Shown in pieces: positions 45,047 through 55,236 of a DNA stretch of 64,000 nucleotides. Each line of letters opens with the position of its first letter. Within the stretch, counting starts at the first letter, position 1. Position numbers and translations under genes: made by a program. The stretch comes from Diphasiastrum complanatum (taxonomy: Eukaryota > Streptophyta > Lycopodiopsida > Lycopodiales > Lycopodiaceae). The stretch spans positions 35,698,611 through 35,762,610 of the forward strand of contig CM055096.1 of the NCBI GenBank assembly GCA_029204225.1. Reading direction: 5' to 3'. The notes below the pieces were generated by a model. It ran no database searches, was not told the origin of the DNA, and saw only the letters and a list, made by a program, of their open reading frames with translations.

Positions 45047-47590
45047 ATGCTACATAAAGCGGAACTCAAGATTGCATTTGCTGGAAGTTTAGGGGTTCTT
45101 AAAATGATGGTAACTTTGGAGATCAAATGTGCTCAAATTTGTTTCAAAGCTCTCTTAGTTTTGGGTTCCTCAGACTGCGGTTACAAGGTTATACTTTCTA
45201 ATTGGAGCAGGGAAACCTTTCCCGTATCGGTTACACAAGCAAGATACATTGAAACCAAAGGAGTTTCTGATGCCACTGACATTGTGTATGGGTTTTGGAA
45301 AACGAAAAATACTATGAAAGGTTGGGCAATTGGCAGGCAAGCACTCGCACAAACCTCTAGTGATGTGCTTTCTTTAGGTACAATCTTGGTCCACCAACAA
45401 TCACGATTGATCTCTTCACAACAGATTTTTTTGAAAGAAACTTCAAAAACTTTCAAGTCCACTCCAGAAGATGCCTCTACGTGGAATGCAATCATATCAA
45501 TGCACAATAAGCACGGGCAATTTGAGAAGGCAATTCAGCTCTATCACCAAATGCGAGCATCAAGCTTTGGACCAGATGTTCACGTCTATATGGCAGTTCT
45601 CAAAGCGTGTGCCAGCTCTGGGAATTTGATTCAAGGCAGACTGATTCATATGGATATCTGTCATAGGGGGTTTGATTCGAACATGTTGCTTGGAAATAGC
45701 ATCCTTGACATGTATGGAAAATGTGGGAGACTAGATCAGGCAAAGATAGTTTTTTTGAACTTACCAAGGCGAGATGTGGCATCTTGGAATATTTTAATTT
45801 CAGGCTGTATTTACAATGATGAGTGCCAGGAAGCTTTTCATTTATTTTACAAGATGCAAAAGGAAGGTTGCAATCCAGATAATGTCACTTATGCAATCAT
45901 CCTAAAAGCATGTGGAAAGGAAACAGCTTTGCATCAGGGCAAGCTTGTACATGTCCATCTGGTGGAAAGTGGATTGGATTGGGATACATTTCTCTGGAAT
46001 AGTTTGATTGATATGTATGTCAGATGTGGGAGCCTTGCGGATGCTTGCACTTTGTTCCACAAGCAAATGAGAAGAGATGTCGTTTCTTGGAACATAATGA
46101 TCAAAGGATGGGCACAGCAGGGAGATATTGCTCAAGCACTTCTATATCTGTGGAAAATGAAGGAGGTAGATGGACTAAAGCCAGATAAGTTCACTTTTGG
46201 AAGCATTCTGAAAGGTTGTAGCGACATGGGGACCTTACAGGAGGGCAAGCTCATCCATGGAGCGCTTTTGGAGAGTCGGTTACAGTGGGATGCCTTCATT
46301 GGCAATACCCTTATTGACATGTATGTCAACTGTGGGAGCTTAGAAGATGCAAAAGCTGTGTTTATTTTGCTGCCAAGACCAGATGTTGTTTCCTGGAATA
46401 CTTTGATTGCTGGTTGTACCAAATTTGGCCGTGGCGATGAAAGTCTGAAACTCTTTGCCCAAATGGAGAAGAGTGGCTTCAAACCAGACAAGATAACTTA
46501 TATAAGCGTCCTGAAAGCATGCAGTAGTATACCAGATTTGATGCAGGGCAAGCTCATCCATGCTCACTTGATGCACGGGGGGCTACAATGGGATGTATTT
46601 GTTGGGAGCTCCTTAGTTGATATGTATGTAAAATGTGGGTCCCTCGATGAGGCACGCAAAGTCTTCAATAAGTTGCCGAAAAGAAATGTAGTGTTATGGA
46701 ATGCAATGATTGCAGGATGCGTGCAGCATGGGCATTGTGAGGAAGCCCTTCAGCTTTTTGCTGAAATGAAAAGGAAAGGTTTGAAACCGAATGAACGCAC
46801 ATTTCCAAGTGTGCTAAAGGCTTGTGGCATGCTCAAAGATCTTAATCAGGGCAAGCTTCTACACTTTCAAGTAGCTAACAGTCAGCTGGAATGTGATGCA
46901 TTTATAGGTAGCAGCCTTGTTGACATGTATGTTAAATGTGGGAGCTTAGCTGAAGCATGCATTGTGTTTGATAAATTGCAGCATCAAACTTTAGTGGTGT
47001 ATAATGTGATGATAGCAGGATATGCTCAACATGGACTAGGTGAAAAAGCTTTAAAACTTTTTAATAGCATGCGGCAGGAGGGCCTAAAACCGGACATTGT
47101 GACGTATGTGAGCGCCCTTAGGGCATGCAGTAGTAGAAAACTCCTTAATGAAGGAAAGCTAATTCATGCACAACTAATAGAATGTGGATTAGTAAGTGAT
47201 CTTTGGGTGGGGAGCAGCTTAATTGACATGTATGCAAAATGTGGTAGTCTTGATAGCGCACGTAAAGTGTTCTACAATCTGCAGAAACAAGATGTGGTGT
47301 CTTGGACTGCCATGATTGCAGGGTGTGCCCAGCATGGGTATGGCCAGGAAGCTCTCCACCTTTTAAAGAAAATGCAGAATGAGGGCCTGAAACCAGACCA
47401 TGCCACTCTGGTTTGTGCTCTCTCTGCCTGCAGTCATGCAGGGTTGTTAAATGAAGGGTATCAATTATATGAACACCTGTGTGAAAGCTCTGGCTCCCAC
47501 CAAATTGCGCAGTACTCTGTTTGCATGGTTGACCTTCTTGGTCGTGCTGGGAGTCTCTCTGATGTGAAAAATTCAATCAGAACATGTTAG
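45047..47590 (+). CDS. PLS-class pentatricopeptide-repeat protein, E-region truncated
   Basis: 847 codons, no intron in the coding frame. From residue ~144 to ~830 there are seven P-L-S triplet units of about 100 residues, each with an SWN(A/T/I)(M/L)I(A/S)G start, LKACSS and GKLIHAHL blocks and a DMYVKCGSL block, giving about 20 PPR motifs. PLS PPR proteins bind organellar RNA, usually directing C-to-U editing in mitochondria or plastids. The C-terminus should continue into E1, E2 and often DYW. Here MVDLLGRAGSL is followed 11 residues later by TAG; the next codons still resemble E1 (YKPADASLGAC) and then meet TGA twice. It is therefore a truncated protein needing a partner in trans, or a recent pseudogene. 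The start at 45047 is the first ATG; residues 1-143 have no recognised motif and the targeting peptide is uncertain. Confidence 0.85.
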   Translation: MLHKAELKIAFAGSLGVLKMMVTLEIKCAQICFKALLVLGSSDCGYKVILSNWSRETFPVSVTQARYIETKGVSDATDIVYGFWKTKNTMKGWAIGRQALAQTSSDVLSLGTILVHQQSRLISSQQIFLKETSKTFKSTPEDASTWNAIISMHNKHGQFEKAIQLYHQMRASSFGPDVHVYMAVLKACASSGNLIQGRLIHMDICHRGFDSNMLLGNSILDMYGKCGRLDQAKIVFLNLPRRDVASWNILISGCIYNDECQEAFHLFYKMQKEGCNPDNVTYAIILKACGKETALHQGKLVHVHLVESGLDWDTFLWNSLIDMYVRCGSLADACTLFHKQMRRDVVSWNIMIKGWAQQGDIAQALLYLWKMKEVDGLKPDKFTFGSILKGCSDMGTLQEGKLIHGALLESRLQWDAFIGNTLIDMYVNCGSLEDAKAVFILLPRPDVVSWNTLIAGCTKFGRGDESLKLFAQMEKSGFKPDKITYISVLKACSSIPDLMQGKLIHAHLMHGGLQWDVFVGSSLVDMYVKCGSLDEARKVFNKLPKRNVVLWNAMIAGCVQHGHCEEALQLFAEMKRKGLKPNERTFPSVLKACGMLKDLNQGKLLHFQVANSQLECDAFIGSSLVDMYVKCGSLAEACIVFDKLQHQTLVVYNVMIAGYAQHGLGEKALKLFNSMRQEGLKPDIVTYVSALRACSSRKLLNEGKLIHAQLIECGLVSDLWVGSSLIDMYAKCGSLDSARKVFYNLQKQDVVSWTAMIAGCAQHGYGQEALHLLKKMQNEGLKPDHATLVCALSACSHAGLLNEGYQLYEHLCESSGSHQIAQYSVCMVDLLGRAGSLSDVKNSIRTC

Positions 47591-48480
47591 TACAAACCAG
47601 CTGATGCCTCACTTGGGGCATGCTGAAAAATAGTGAGTGCTAGGAAGGATACTTCATTGGCGTGACTGCCTTATTGCAAACATGATTAGGCATATTATCA
47701 CAGAAATCTTTGACGATCAAAATTTCAACTGGTGATGATTCCGCCTGCTTAAGTGACTTGCACGCTAATTCTCACTCATAAGTAGCTTAGCTATAAATGA
47801 GGTTGTAATACAGACTGACATCAATCATTTGTCAAAATACGAGAATATCAGAGATGAACAATGCCTTCATGTAAATTCCTCTCTTGTTTTGCCAATCTTG
47901 TAAGTGGTTCTGGAGGCAGTAATATCTGGAGTATAAATTGACAATGTCTATCAATAAAGGGCCACAGCCACACAGCAAGTGTAAGATATCAAGTGATTGG
48001 AACTTCACATTCCTATTGTAGAGAGTAATCTTTTGTTGATAAGAATTCCGAAAGGTTAGGGTTAATATCTAGAAAACAAGCTTGAATTAAAGTGTGGGTT
48101 GGTAAGCATATGCTTATATACGATGGGATTCCATTTCTCATTCATAGGTATTGGATTCCAGGTTTCAATCAATAGAGATTTAATTGGAAAATGATCATGT
48201 ATGATGTTGCTAATATGAGGAGTTAAGACCAAGACAAGAGCAGTCAAGACCAAGGTAGCATCTTAGATAAGCTTCAACATTTATAAAGAGCTCACTAGTA
48301 ATGGCCTCTGGTTGCATGCATACCTAGTTGTGAGTTGTGCCTTGAATGTCGACGATCATTTGACCTACTTTATGAAATAATAGATCTTGGTTTGAAGGGA
48401 GTTGTTAGACTCTCTACTTACTGCAAACTTCCAGGTGCTGGTTAACCACAAGAGACCGAACATTTCATTTTCCACCCCGC
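47591..48480. other. Downstream of the PPR gene, no further gene
   Basis: 47591-47680 is the decayed continuation of the PPR E region. The rest is AT-rich without similarity that I recognise, up to the gypsy LTR at 48481. Confidence 0.5.
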
Positions 48481-48850
48481 TGTAGGACCTAATCCGTGTC
48501 CACCCACCATGCCCTGGCCTGTGACCGTATCAAGCTGGATCCGACCTCCATCCTAGACAACGTCTCATACCACTGCCTAGGCTCTCGGCCACCTCCTGCC
48601 TCAAGCTAGCATACATCTTGGCCGTGCACACGCTCTCCATCCACCTTCTCCTAGGTAGATAGAATGGATAGCAAATGAGTCCTCCTCCCCTTGCATACCT
48701 CCAAGGAGAGAGACTCCAAGCCATGTGCACACCTAGATCATGACACGTGGCAACCATACAGGTTCACGAGTCATCGGTCAAGTCAGCAAGCCCAGTCATC
48801 GTCCAGTCTCAAGTCTAGGTTTGGGACCCAAGGGAGTTGGATCCCTAACA
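48481..48850 (-). repeat. 3' LTR of a Ty3/gypsy element
   Basis: 370 bp. On the minus strand it starts TGTTAGGGATCC beside a purine run (complement of TTCCCTCTTCC, 48851-48861) and ends GGTCCTACA. Termini are TG...CA. The short frames inside are not genes. Confidence 0.8.
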
Positions 48851-50502
48851 TTCCCTCTTCCTTAAAAGATTCCTTATCTAAAGAAGAAAATCGGGGAACC
48901 TCAGTCTTTTCCCAAGTATCATCATCCTTAGAGCTTCCTTTCCATTGAACCAAATACTCAATTACCTGCCGGTTTCTGAGCCCACGTTGACGTACATCAA
49001 CAAGCGCTGTGGTTCCGTAGGTATCAAGTCATCCTTTCCACCAAGTCGTTCCTTTAAACGACTAATGTGAAAAACAGGATGGACCTTAACACCTTGAGGA
49101 AGTTCTAGCTGATAAGCATTCTGATGGAGTTTCTTTACTATACGGAATGGACCTGCATAACGAGATGATAAGTTAGGACATTTTTCAGTCTTTAATACCT
49201 TAGAGTCTTTTGGGATGCCTTTTTTATGTTATCATGGACAACAAGCAACATTTCTTGCATATCATGCAGGAAATTTACTACTGCTTTAACCTTTAGGCTT
49301 TTGAGGCCCACTGAAATAGGAGCCCTAGGCTAGAAACCATACATAAGAGAAAATGGACTAAAACTCGTCCCAGAATGCTTTGCGCTGTTATATGCAAACT
49401 CAATCATTGGAAGGTATCTTTCCCAATCCGACTGTCTTCTGGAAACATATGTCCGAAGCATATCTTCCATAGACTGGTTTGTCCTCTTTGTCTGACCGTT
49501 CGATTCAGGATGATCTAAAGACCCTAGACTTAACGTGGTCTCTAATTTCTCAAAGACTGCCTGCCAGAATTTGCCAGTGAACTTAGAATCTCGATCACTA
49601 ACAATGTTATTTCGCAAACCAAACAACCTGAACAACTTTTCCACAAAAAGCCGAGCAAGTTCAGAAGCTTTGACAGTTTTCTTGATTGGTATGAATTGCG
49701 CCATTTTAGTTAACCTGTCAACTATTATCCAAATGCCATCATTTTGCTTTCCTGTCTGAGGTAGCCCAACCACAAAGTCCATGGAAATACTTTTCACTTT
49801 TTTTCGGGAATTTTCAAGGGCATCAGTAAATCAGCTGCCCTAAGTCTTTCAGCTTTATTAATCTGGCATTGTCCACACCTGCGAACATATGCCTCCACTT
49901 GACTTTTTAAGTTTGGCCAATAAAAGTTCTTTTTTATTAAGTCAAGCGTCCTCTATGAGCCAGGGTGCCCTGCACATGGGCTGTCATGACATTCATGCAG
50001 GATTTGGGTCCTTATATCATCATTTTTTGGCATACAAACCTTTCCATTCCGGAAAAGTAACCCATTCCTAATGGAATAGTCTCTTAATACCTTGTCCTGA
50101 GGAGAAATTTTGGAATCATGCATTCCAAGCTCATCACTAGATCTAGAAGAACTGCTAGAACATCTAGCCAAATATGACCGAAGTACCTATCTGTCTTACA
50201 CAAATCTCTTTAAGGACATAACTCAGATTGGATCTCACAAAAGCTTAACTGATTGACCTCTCCAATCCGGCTTAAGGCATCCGCGACACTATTAGAAGTA
50301 CTATTTCGGTACTCTATGTCATAATGAAATTCTTGGAGCATCTCTGACCATCTGGCCTTACGACCTCAAGGTCAACCACATCGTTAATATACTTTAACGC
50401 TTGATAGTCAGTAATTATGGTAAACTGGGAGCCATACAAATAATGTCACCAAACTTTTAGGGCATGAATGACAACAAAAAGTTTCTTGTCATAGGTGGAA
50501 TA
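48851..50502 (-). pseudogene. Ty3/gypsy (chromovirus-like) integrase and RNase H remnant
   Basis: Right to left: a decayed RNase H piece (about 50500-50200), the integrase zinc-binding region (50171-49953; ILHECHDSPCAGHPG), and the core (49797-49330; SMDFVVGLP, VSDRDSKFTG). The catalytic Glu sits in HPESNGQTKRTNQ-like sequence with changes. Then the GPF..V-type C-terminal domain (49170-49020; AGPFRIVKKL, HPVFHISRL) and a chromodomain-like tail (to about 48900). Stops and frameshifts break it. Reverse transcriptase, protease and gag are cut off at 50502 by the LTR of copy E. The C-terminal chromodomain would steer integration to chromatin marks. Confidence 0.85.
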
Positions 50503-51610
50503 TGTTGGAAAGAGGTGTGTAACTTATCGTGCACAGCGAAATAAACTATCTTCCTCTTTCTTCATGCATGACTACGCCTATCAATTTCGAACAAAACAAT
50601 AGTGATATAAATCACGTTTGATCTTATAGTAACTAACTTTGAAATCATTAATACTACAGTGATTATGTAGCCAAACATTTAAAGCATTGAATTATCACAC
50701 AAATAATCAGTCGCGAAGAATTATAGAAACACATACATTCTGAGATGAAGTTGAACGCAATAAGAAGATAATATTGATTTAGTATGAAAGCGAAACAGAT
50801 GTGAATGAGTACAAGAAGTTGCGGATCGAAGCCGCGTACTCTAAGCTATCTCTGAGCGGCTAAAATATAAGTCTGAATTAAGCGCAACTACTGATAAACA
50901 ATAAGCACAATAGCAATCTATAATCAACTCTAAAGAACTGAGCTAGAATGTTCAAGAGTATTCAAGTTCGCAGGCAATGCGGCTGCCAGTTGGCTGGAGT
51001 CTGCTGACATTCATCCAGTTCTTCTCAGAAGTTGCTTGCTGATAAGCGGTGACATTTGGCCGTAAACAGTCTGTCTGCATAAATGAACATGACTATCACT
51101 CTGCAGAAATGAACGTAATTGTCATAGGCAAAAAATGTGATACTTTGCAAAAATGAATGTAAACTGCCACAGACAAAAAATGCGACTTTTGTGAGAAATG
51201 CGACAATGTCGCAAAATCTCATTTCTTGAATATCCCACACTTTGCCAAAGTCATTTCCTTAACATTTGAGGCACTTTGAAAAATGCGAAAAATGTGACAC
51301 TGCATTTTTACCCACAATTTCTGACAAGCGAAAAATACGAAAAACGAAACACTACATTCTACTGAAAATTTTTGACAGTGTCGCTTTAAGAGAAAATTGA
51401 CTGTAGCAAAAAGACGACGGTGTCGGGTTTTGTAGTGAGGGAAAATTTTTGACATTGTTGTCAAACTTCGTGTATTTCTACAAACTGTGTAAAAACACTT
51501 GTAATTCTACAGACTATGTAAAACACGGGAGAATCTGCTGAACTGGATAAACATTTGGATGAAAATCAAAAACCGATTAGTCGATTAGTAGAAAGGAGAA
51601 TAATCCAACA
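50503..51610 (-). repeat. 3' LTR of copia copy E
   Basis: 1108 bp. On the minus strand it starts TGTTGGATTATTC at 51610 after the PPT TAAAGGGGAG and ends CTTTCCAACA at 50503. It contains the conserved GCATGACTACGCCTATCA (50566-50583). 51.1-51.42 kb is rich in GCGAAAAATGCGAC-like short repeats. It truncates the gypsy copy to its left. Confidence 0.85.
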
Positions 51611-53600
51611 CTCCCCTTTAATTTGAATCCATGAATGTCTTGAACTTTAAACTTAGTTCTCTACACAAAACTTTTTGTGTGCATCCAACTTTAATGCTTT
51701 GGTAAAAATATTTGTTGTCATATCTTGCGTTCAACAGTACTGCAATCTGACCTCTTTGTCGAGAACTTTGCTTCTGACATAGTAATACTTCACCTCGTTG
51801 TCGAATCTTAGTGCTTTGATTTGTTTCCCAGTTTGATTTTTTGCATGCTCTTTGAATTGTCTGAACTTGATGAAAGCTTCTGATTTCTGTTTAATGAAGT
51901 AAATAGCTATTCTTCTGGAGAATTCGTCAATAAAGGTAATGAAATACTTTGCATTTAGCAATTAAGGAGTTTGCATAGGTCCACATATATCTGTATGAAC
52001 AACATCTAATAGACCTTTTGCTGCATGCCTATGACTCAATCTAAAAAGAATCCTAGTCTACTTTCCAAAGATGCAGCTATGGCAAATAGAGAGATCGACT
52101 TTATCAGAAGGATAATCGAGATCAAGTACTAGGGATTGTCTGGACATTTTTGAAACAAATGCATAATTCAAGTGTCCTGAACGATGATGGCATAGTAATG
52201 CTTTATTGACAAGAACAGAAGTGTTCAAAACTTGACTAGAATCAGAATAACAATGTGCCAATCTATATAAGTATCCATGCCTCTTGCTGAGTGCAAGGAT
52301 CTTATTACTCCTATCGATAATTCTGCATTGATCATACTCAAATTCCACCTTATGAGCTAAATCTATAATTCTACTTACTGCTAACAGATTTGTAGAGAGT
52401 TTAGAAACATACAAGACTTTTGATAGTAGTTTGAATTAATCATGCTGGAATGGTAATCTTACAGTACCTCCACCTTCGATAGTGTGAGTGCTATCATCAC
52501 CAAGATGAACATACTTCTTTGTGCTGTAAGGCGTATATGATTCGAAAATCTCACGATGATTGGTCATATGTTGAGTAGCTCCAGAATTCATAAAAGCGCC
52601 TTCGTCTATTTCGACTTCAAGAGATGCTGTAACTGTATTTGCTTGTTAATCAGGTTGCTTGGCTGCATTCTTCACTTTGAGAATTTGGCAATCCTAGATC
52701 TCATGGTTATTGCGCTTGCAATACCTGCAAAATATCTTCTTCTTCGACAAATGTGAATTTGATGATTGTTCTTGACTTTGAGTCTGTTTCTGATTCGATG
52801 TAGACTGCTTGGAGCTTTTCGACTTTTGTTGTTTTGAGCCCTTGTTGACATATAGAGCATGAGACGAAGAGGTAGACGAAGTGTCTTGACTTCTTCAATT
52901 ATCTTCTTGCAGCAACATAGTGATAACTCTGGTAAGAGTTAAATCTGAGTGTGTCGTGATGATCATCACCCAGTTCTCATATGTAGAGGGCATGCTTGAA
53001 AACAATGTCATAATTGCATCTTGATCGTGTATGACTGATCCGACAGCTGCCATCTGTTGCAAGAGATTCTTAAACTAGTTAATATGATTCTGAAGATAAT
53101 CATTATTTGACATCTTGAGTGTGAAGAAATTCCTTCGAAGATGTAACTTGGTAGTTACGTCTCTCACATCATATAGTGAGCTCAAGATGTCCCAAACTTC
53201 TGTCGAAGTCTTAGCTTCTACTATGTGGCCAATTTGAGTATATGATATATTGAGGATAATAAGCACAAAAGCTTTACCATCCTTCGATTTTCATTTTGAG
53301 TCTTATGTGTCGTCTTTAGATTTCATTTTGATACCTGTAACAATATCTCACAACTCGTTGGCGATTAGCAAGGTCTTCATCTTAATTTTTCATAAATGAT
53401 AATTGGATCCATTTAGCTTGTCTGCAATAAGACTGACTTTACTTTGAGAATCCATCTAGACCTTTAGTCTGACGACATTAAGAGAGATACCGTACTGCAC
53501 TACAATTGGAAATCCATTCTTTGATACTAAAAAAAATTGATTCGAACTGAAGAATAATTTGATATCACAAAAAATATCAAGTATATATGCTCTGATATAG
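51611..53600 (-). mobile_element. Copia copy E, internally deleted
   Basis: Gag starts at the ATG ending at 53455 and is broken by stops. A knuckle CRYCKRNNHEI-type sequence lies near 52725. The protease region and pre-integrase follow (52414-52058). At about 51790 the integrase frame (KYFITFIDEFSRR, then LRFDNEV) joins directly to the last ~40 residues of RNase H (KYYYVRSKVLDKEV) without a stop. The second half of integrase, all reverse transcriptase and most of RNase H are absent. A degenerate primer-binding site (GCTCTGATATAG) is near 53590. No 5' LTR follows. Only a trans-mobilised copy could look like this. Confidence 0.88.
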
Positions 53601-53622
53601 TATTAGGCCTTCTGATCCGCCT

Positions 53623-55236
53623 TTGGTAGTGATTTGTCTGGTTGGCCCAGCATTAGATACTCAACAATGTCGGCAGCCCATTCTGGTACTATGTCCACGT
53701 AAAATAAGGCAGCATCGGCCAGCTCATCATTGGATTGGGTTGCAGTCTTTGTATCTTATCATTGATGGAATGGATCAAAATACAACAACATTATCCCGTT
53801 TCAATAAGACTCCTCCCAGATTAGAGGGGAATCGATTTTTGAAAACACATGTTTGTGGGTTATTGGTTCATGGATTCAAGTTGCCTTATGATGTTTGGAT
53901 TGATACCTTGCATGCTCATGATAGTAATCAAATTTCCACATCAATAAACACACATGCAATTGCCAGCTTCACCTCCGATCTTACGTGTTCAAGCTGACAA
54001 GAGGGAGAACAAGAACAAATTTATTTTTGGCTTTGTTGTATGTTAGTGGCACATAACATATTCCAAAAGGTAGAAATGGGATTTATTTTGGTTGGCCACA
54101 TACATGAAGACATATATCAGGTTTTCAGTGTCATATCCAGGGCCTTGAAGTCCAAATCAGTTCACACAATGCCAGATATGCTAGCACGAATTGGTGAAAA
54201 GATAGGTAGCGGTCGTATCGAAAGCACTGAAGTAGAAATACTGGAACGAATGGTAGACTGGAAACAATTTATAGATCCTTGTATTGCTCAAGGAAATGAT
54301 AGCTTAGAAGGACACACCAATTCTAATGATGAATGGTTCACTATTTTTGTTTTCAAATGATGAATGGTGAGCCAACCATGCAATGGAAATACTATTCTAA
54401 TGATGGAGACAACGCATGGAGTGAACCTTTCAAACTGTTGCAGCGTGTACCTTCAAAAGACGAAGCCATCTTCTAGCATCCACGAAGGATCTGGATCCAA
54501 ATGAAATGAAAGGAATAATGTCCTTTATTGATTATTTGCGGTTCATGAGCCGGAAGTTTTCAGAATACAAGGATCGCAATGATGCATGTGTGGTGGAAAT
54601 CAAAAAACTTGTCGAATATCTTTCCAAAGAAAAAATGTTTTCAGGATCAATGTATAGCCAAGAGGATTTTTGGCCACAATCCTTGCCAACCACTTTCGAT
54701 TCATCTATATCAACTTCGATCAATGAGGTCGAAATGGATGTAGAGTTATTACCCTGGAGGTTTTGTGGGCGAAAAGCTGATGCACCTGTGGTTGAATTCA
54801 TCCCACATAGAGAGGTTGTGTTGGACAAGTTCATTGCAATGCGGCCTCCAGATGAAGATGTTGTGGAGGGTTCCATACCTATTTGGGTGGCAAAAGTTGT
54901 CAAAGTGAAGAAAAACTCAGAAGGCTTGGCCACAGATTTCAAAGCATTATGGTATGAACCAAAATCTAATCAATGGCGTAGAAATCAGAGACAAGTTGAC
55001 AACTTGTAGCTGTACAAAATTGCTTGGAGAAAGAATGGATTATGAACAACAACGGACCACAATATATGGATGTAGATACAGTTGTTCATGCATGGAAATC
55101 AAAGGCGGAAAAAATAATTAAAGCACACGGGTATACTGTGGAAAAATCAATATCCATTTCGAAAATATCAGTGGCACACATCAAAGAATACCTATCCAAA
55201 TTATCCGATGAATATGCAGCTGATATTGATGAGTAG
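53623..55236 (+). pseudogene. DUF7869-like protein, frameshifted
   Basis: Coding similarity runs through at least five plus-strand segments: 53623-53997 (LIIDGMDQNT, KTHVCGLLVHGF), about 53978-54035 (RENKNKFIFGF), 54040-54360 (VEMGFILVGHIHEDIYQVFS), about 54357-54476 (MQWKYYSNDGD), and 54476-55009 plus 55024-55236 (DPNEMKGIMSFIDYL; PIWVAKVVKVKK; FKALWYEPKSNQW). Adjacent segments are shifted by one or two bases, and stops separate them. The IIDGMDQ, VHG and GHTHEDID-like signatures are those of an uncharacterised eukaryotic family annotated as DUF7869, common in seed-free plants; its biochemical role is unknown and a transposon origin is possible. The N-terminal part is missing, and copy E ends at 53600. 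Small unrecognised introns cannot be excluded. Confidence 0.65.

Noticed and set aside
45170-47576. Minus-strand frames opposite the PPR gene
   Set aside because: They are shadows of the repeated PPR codons, with no similarity of their own.
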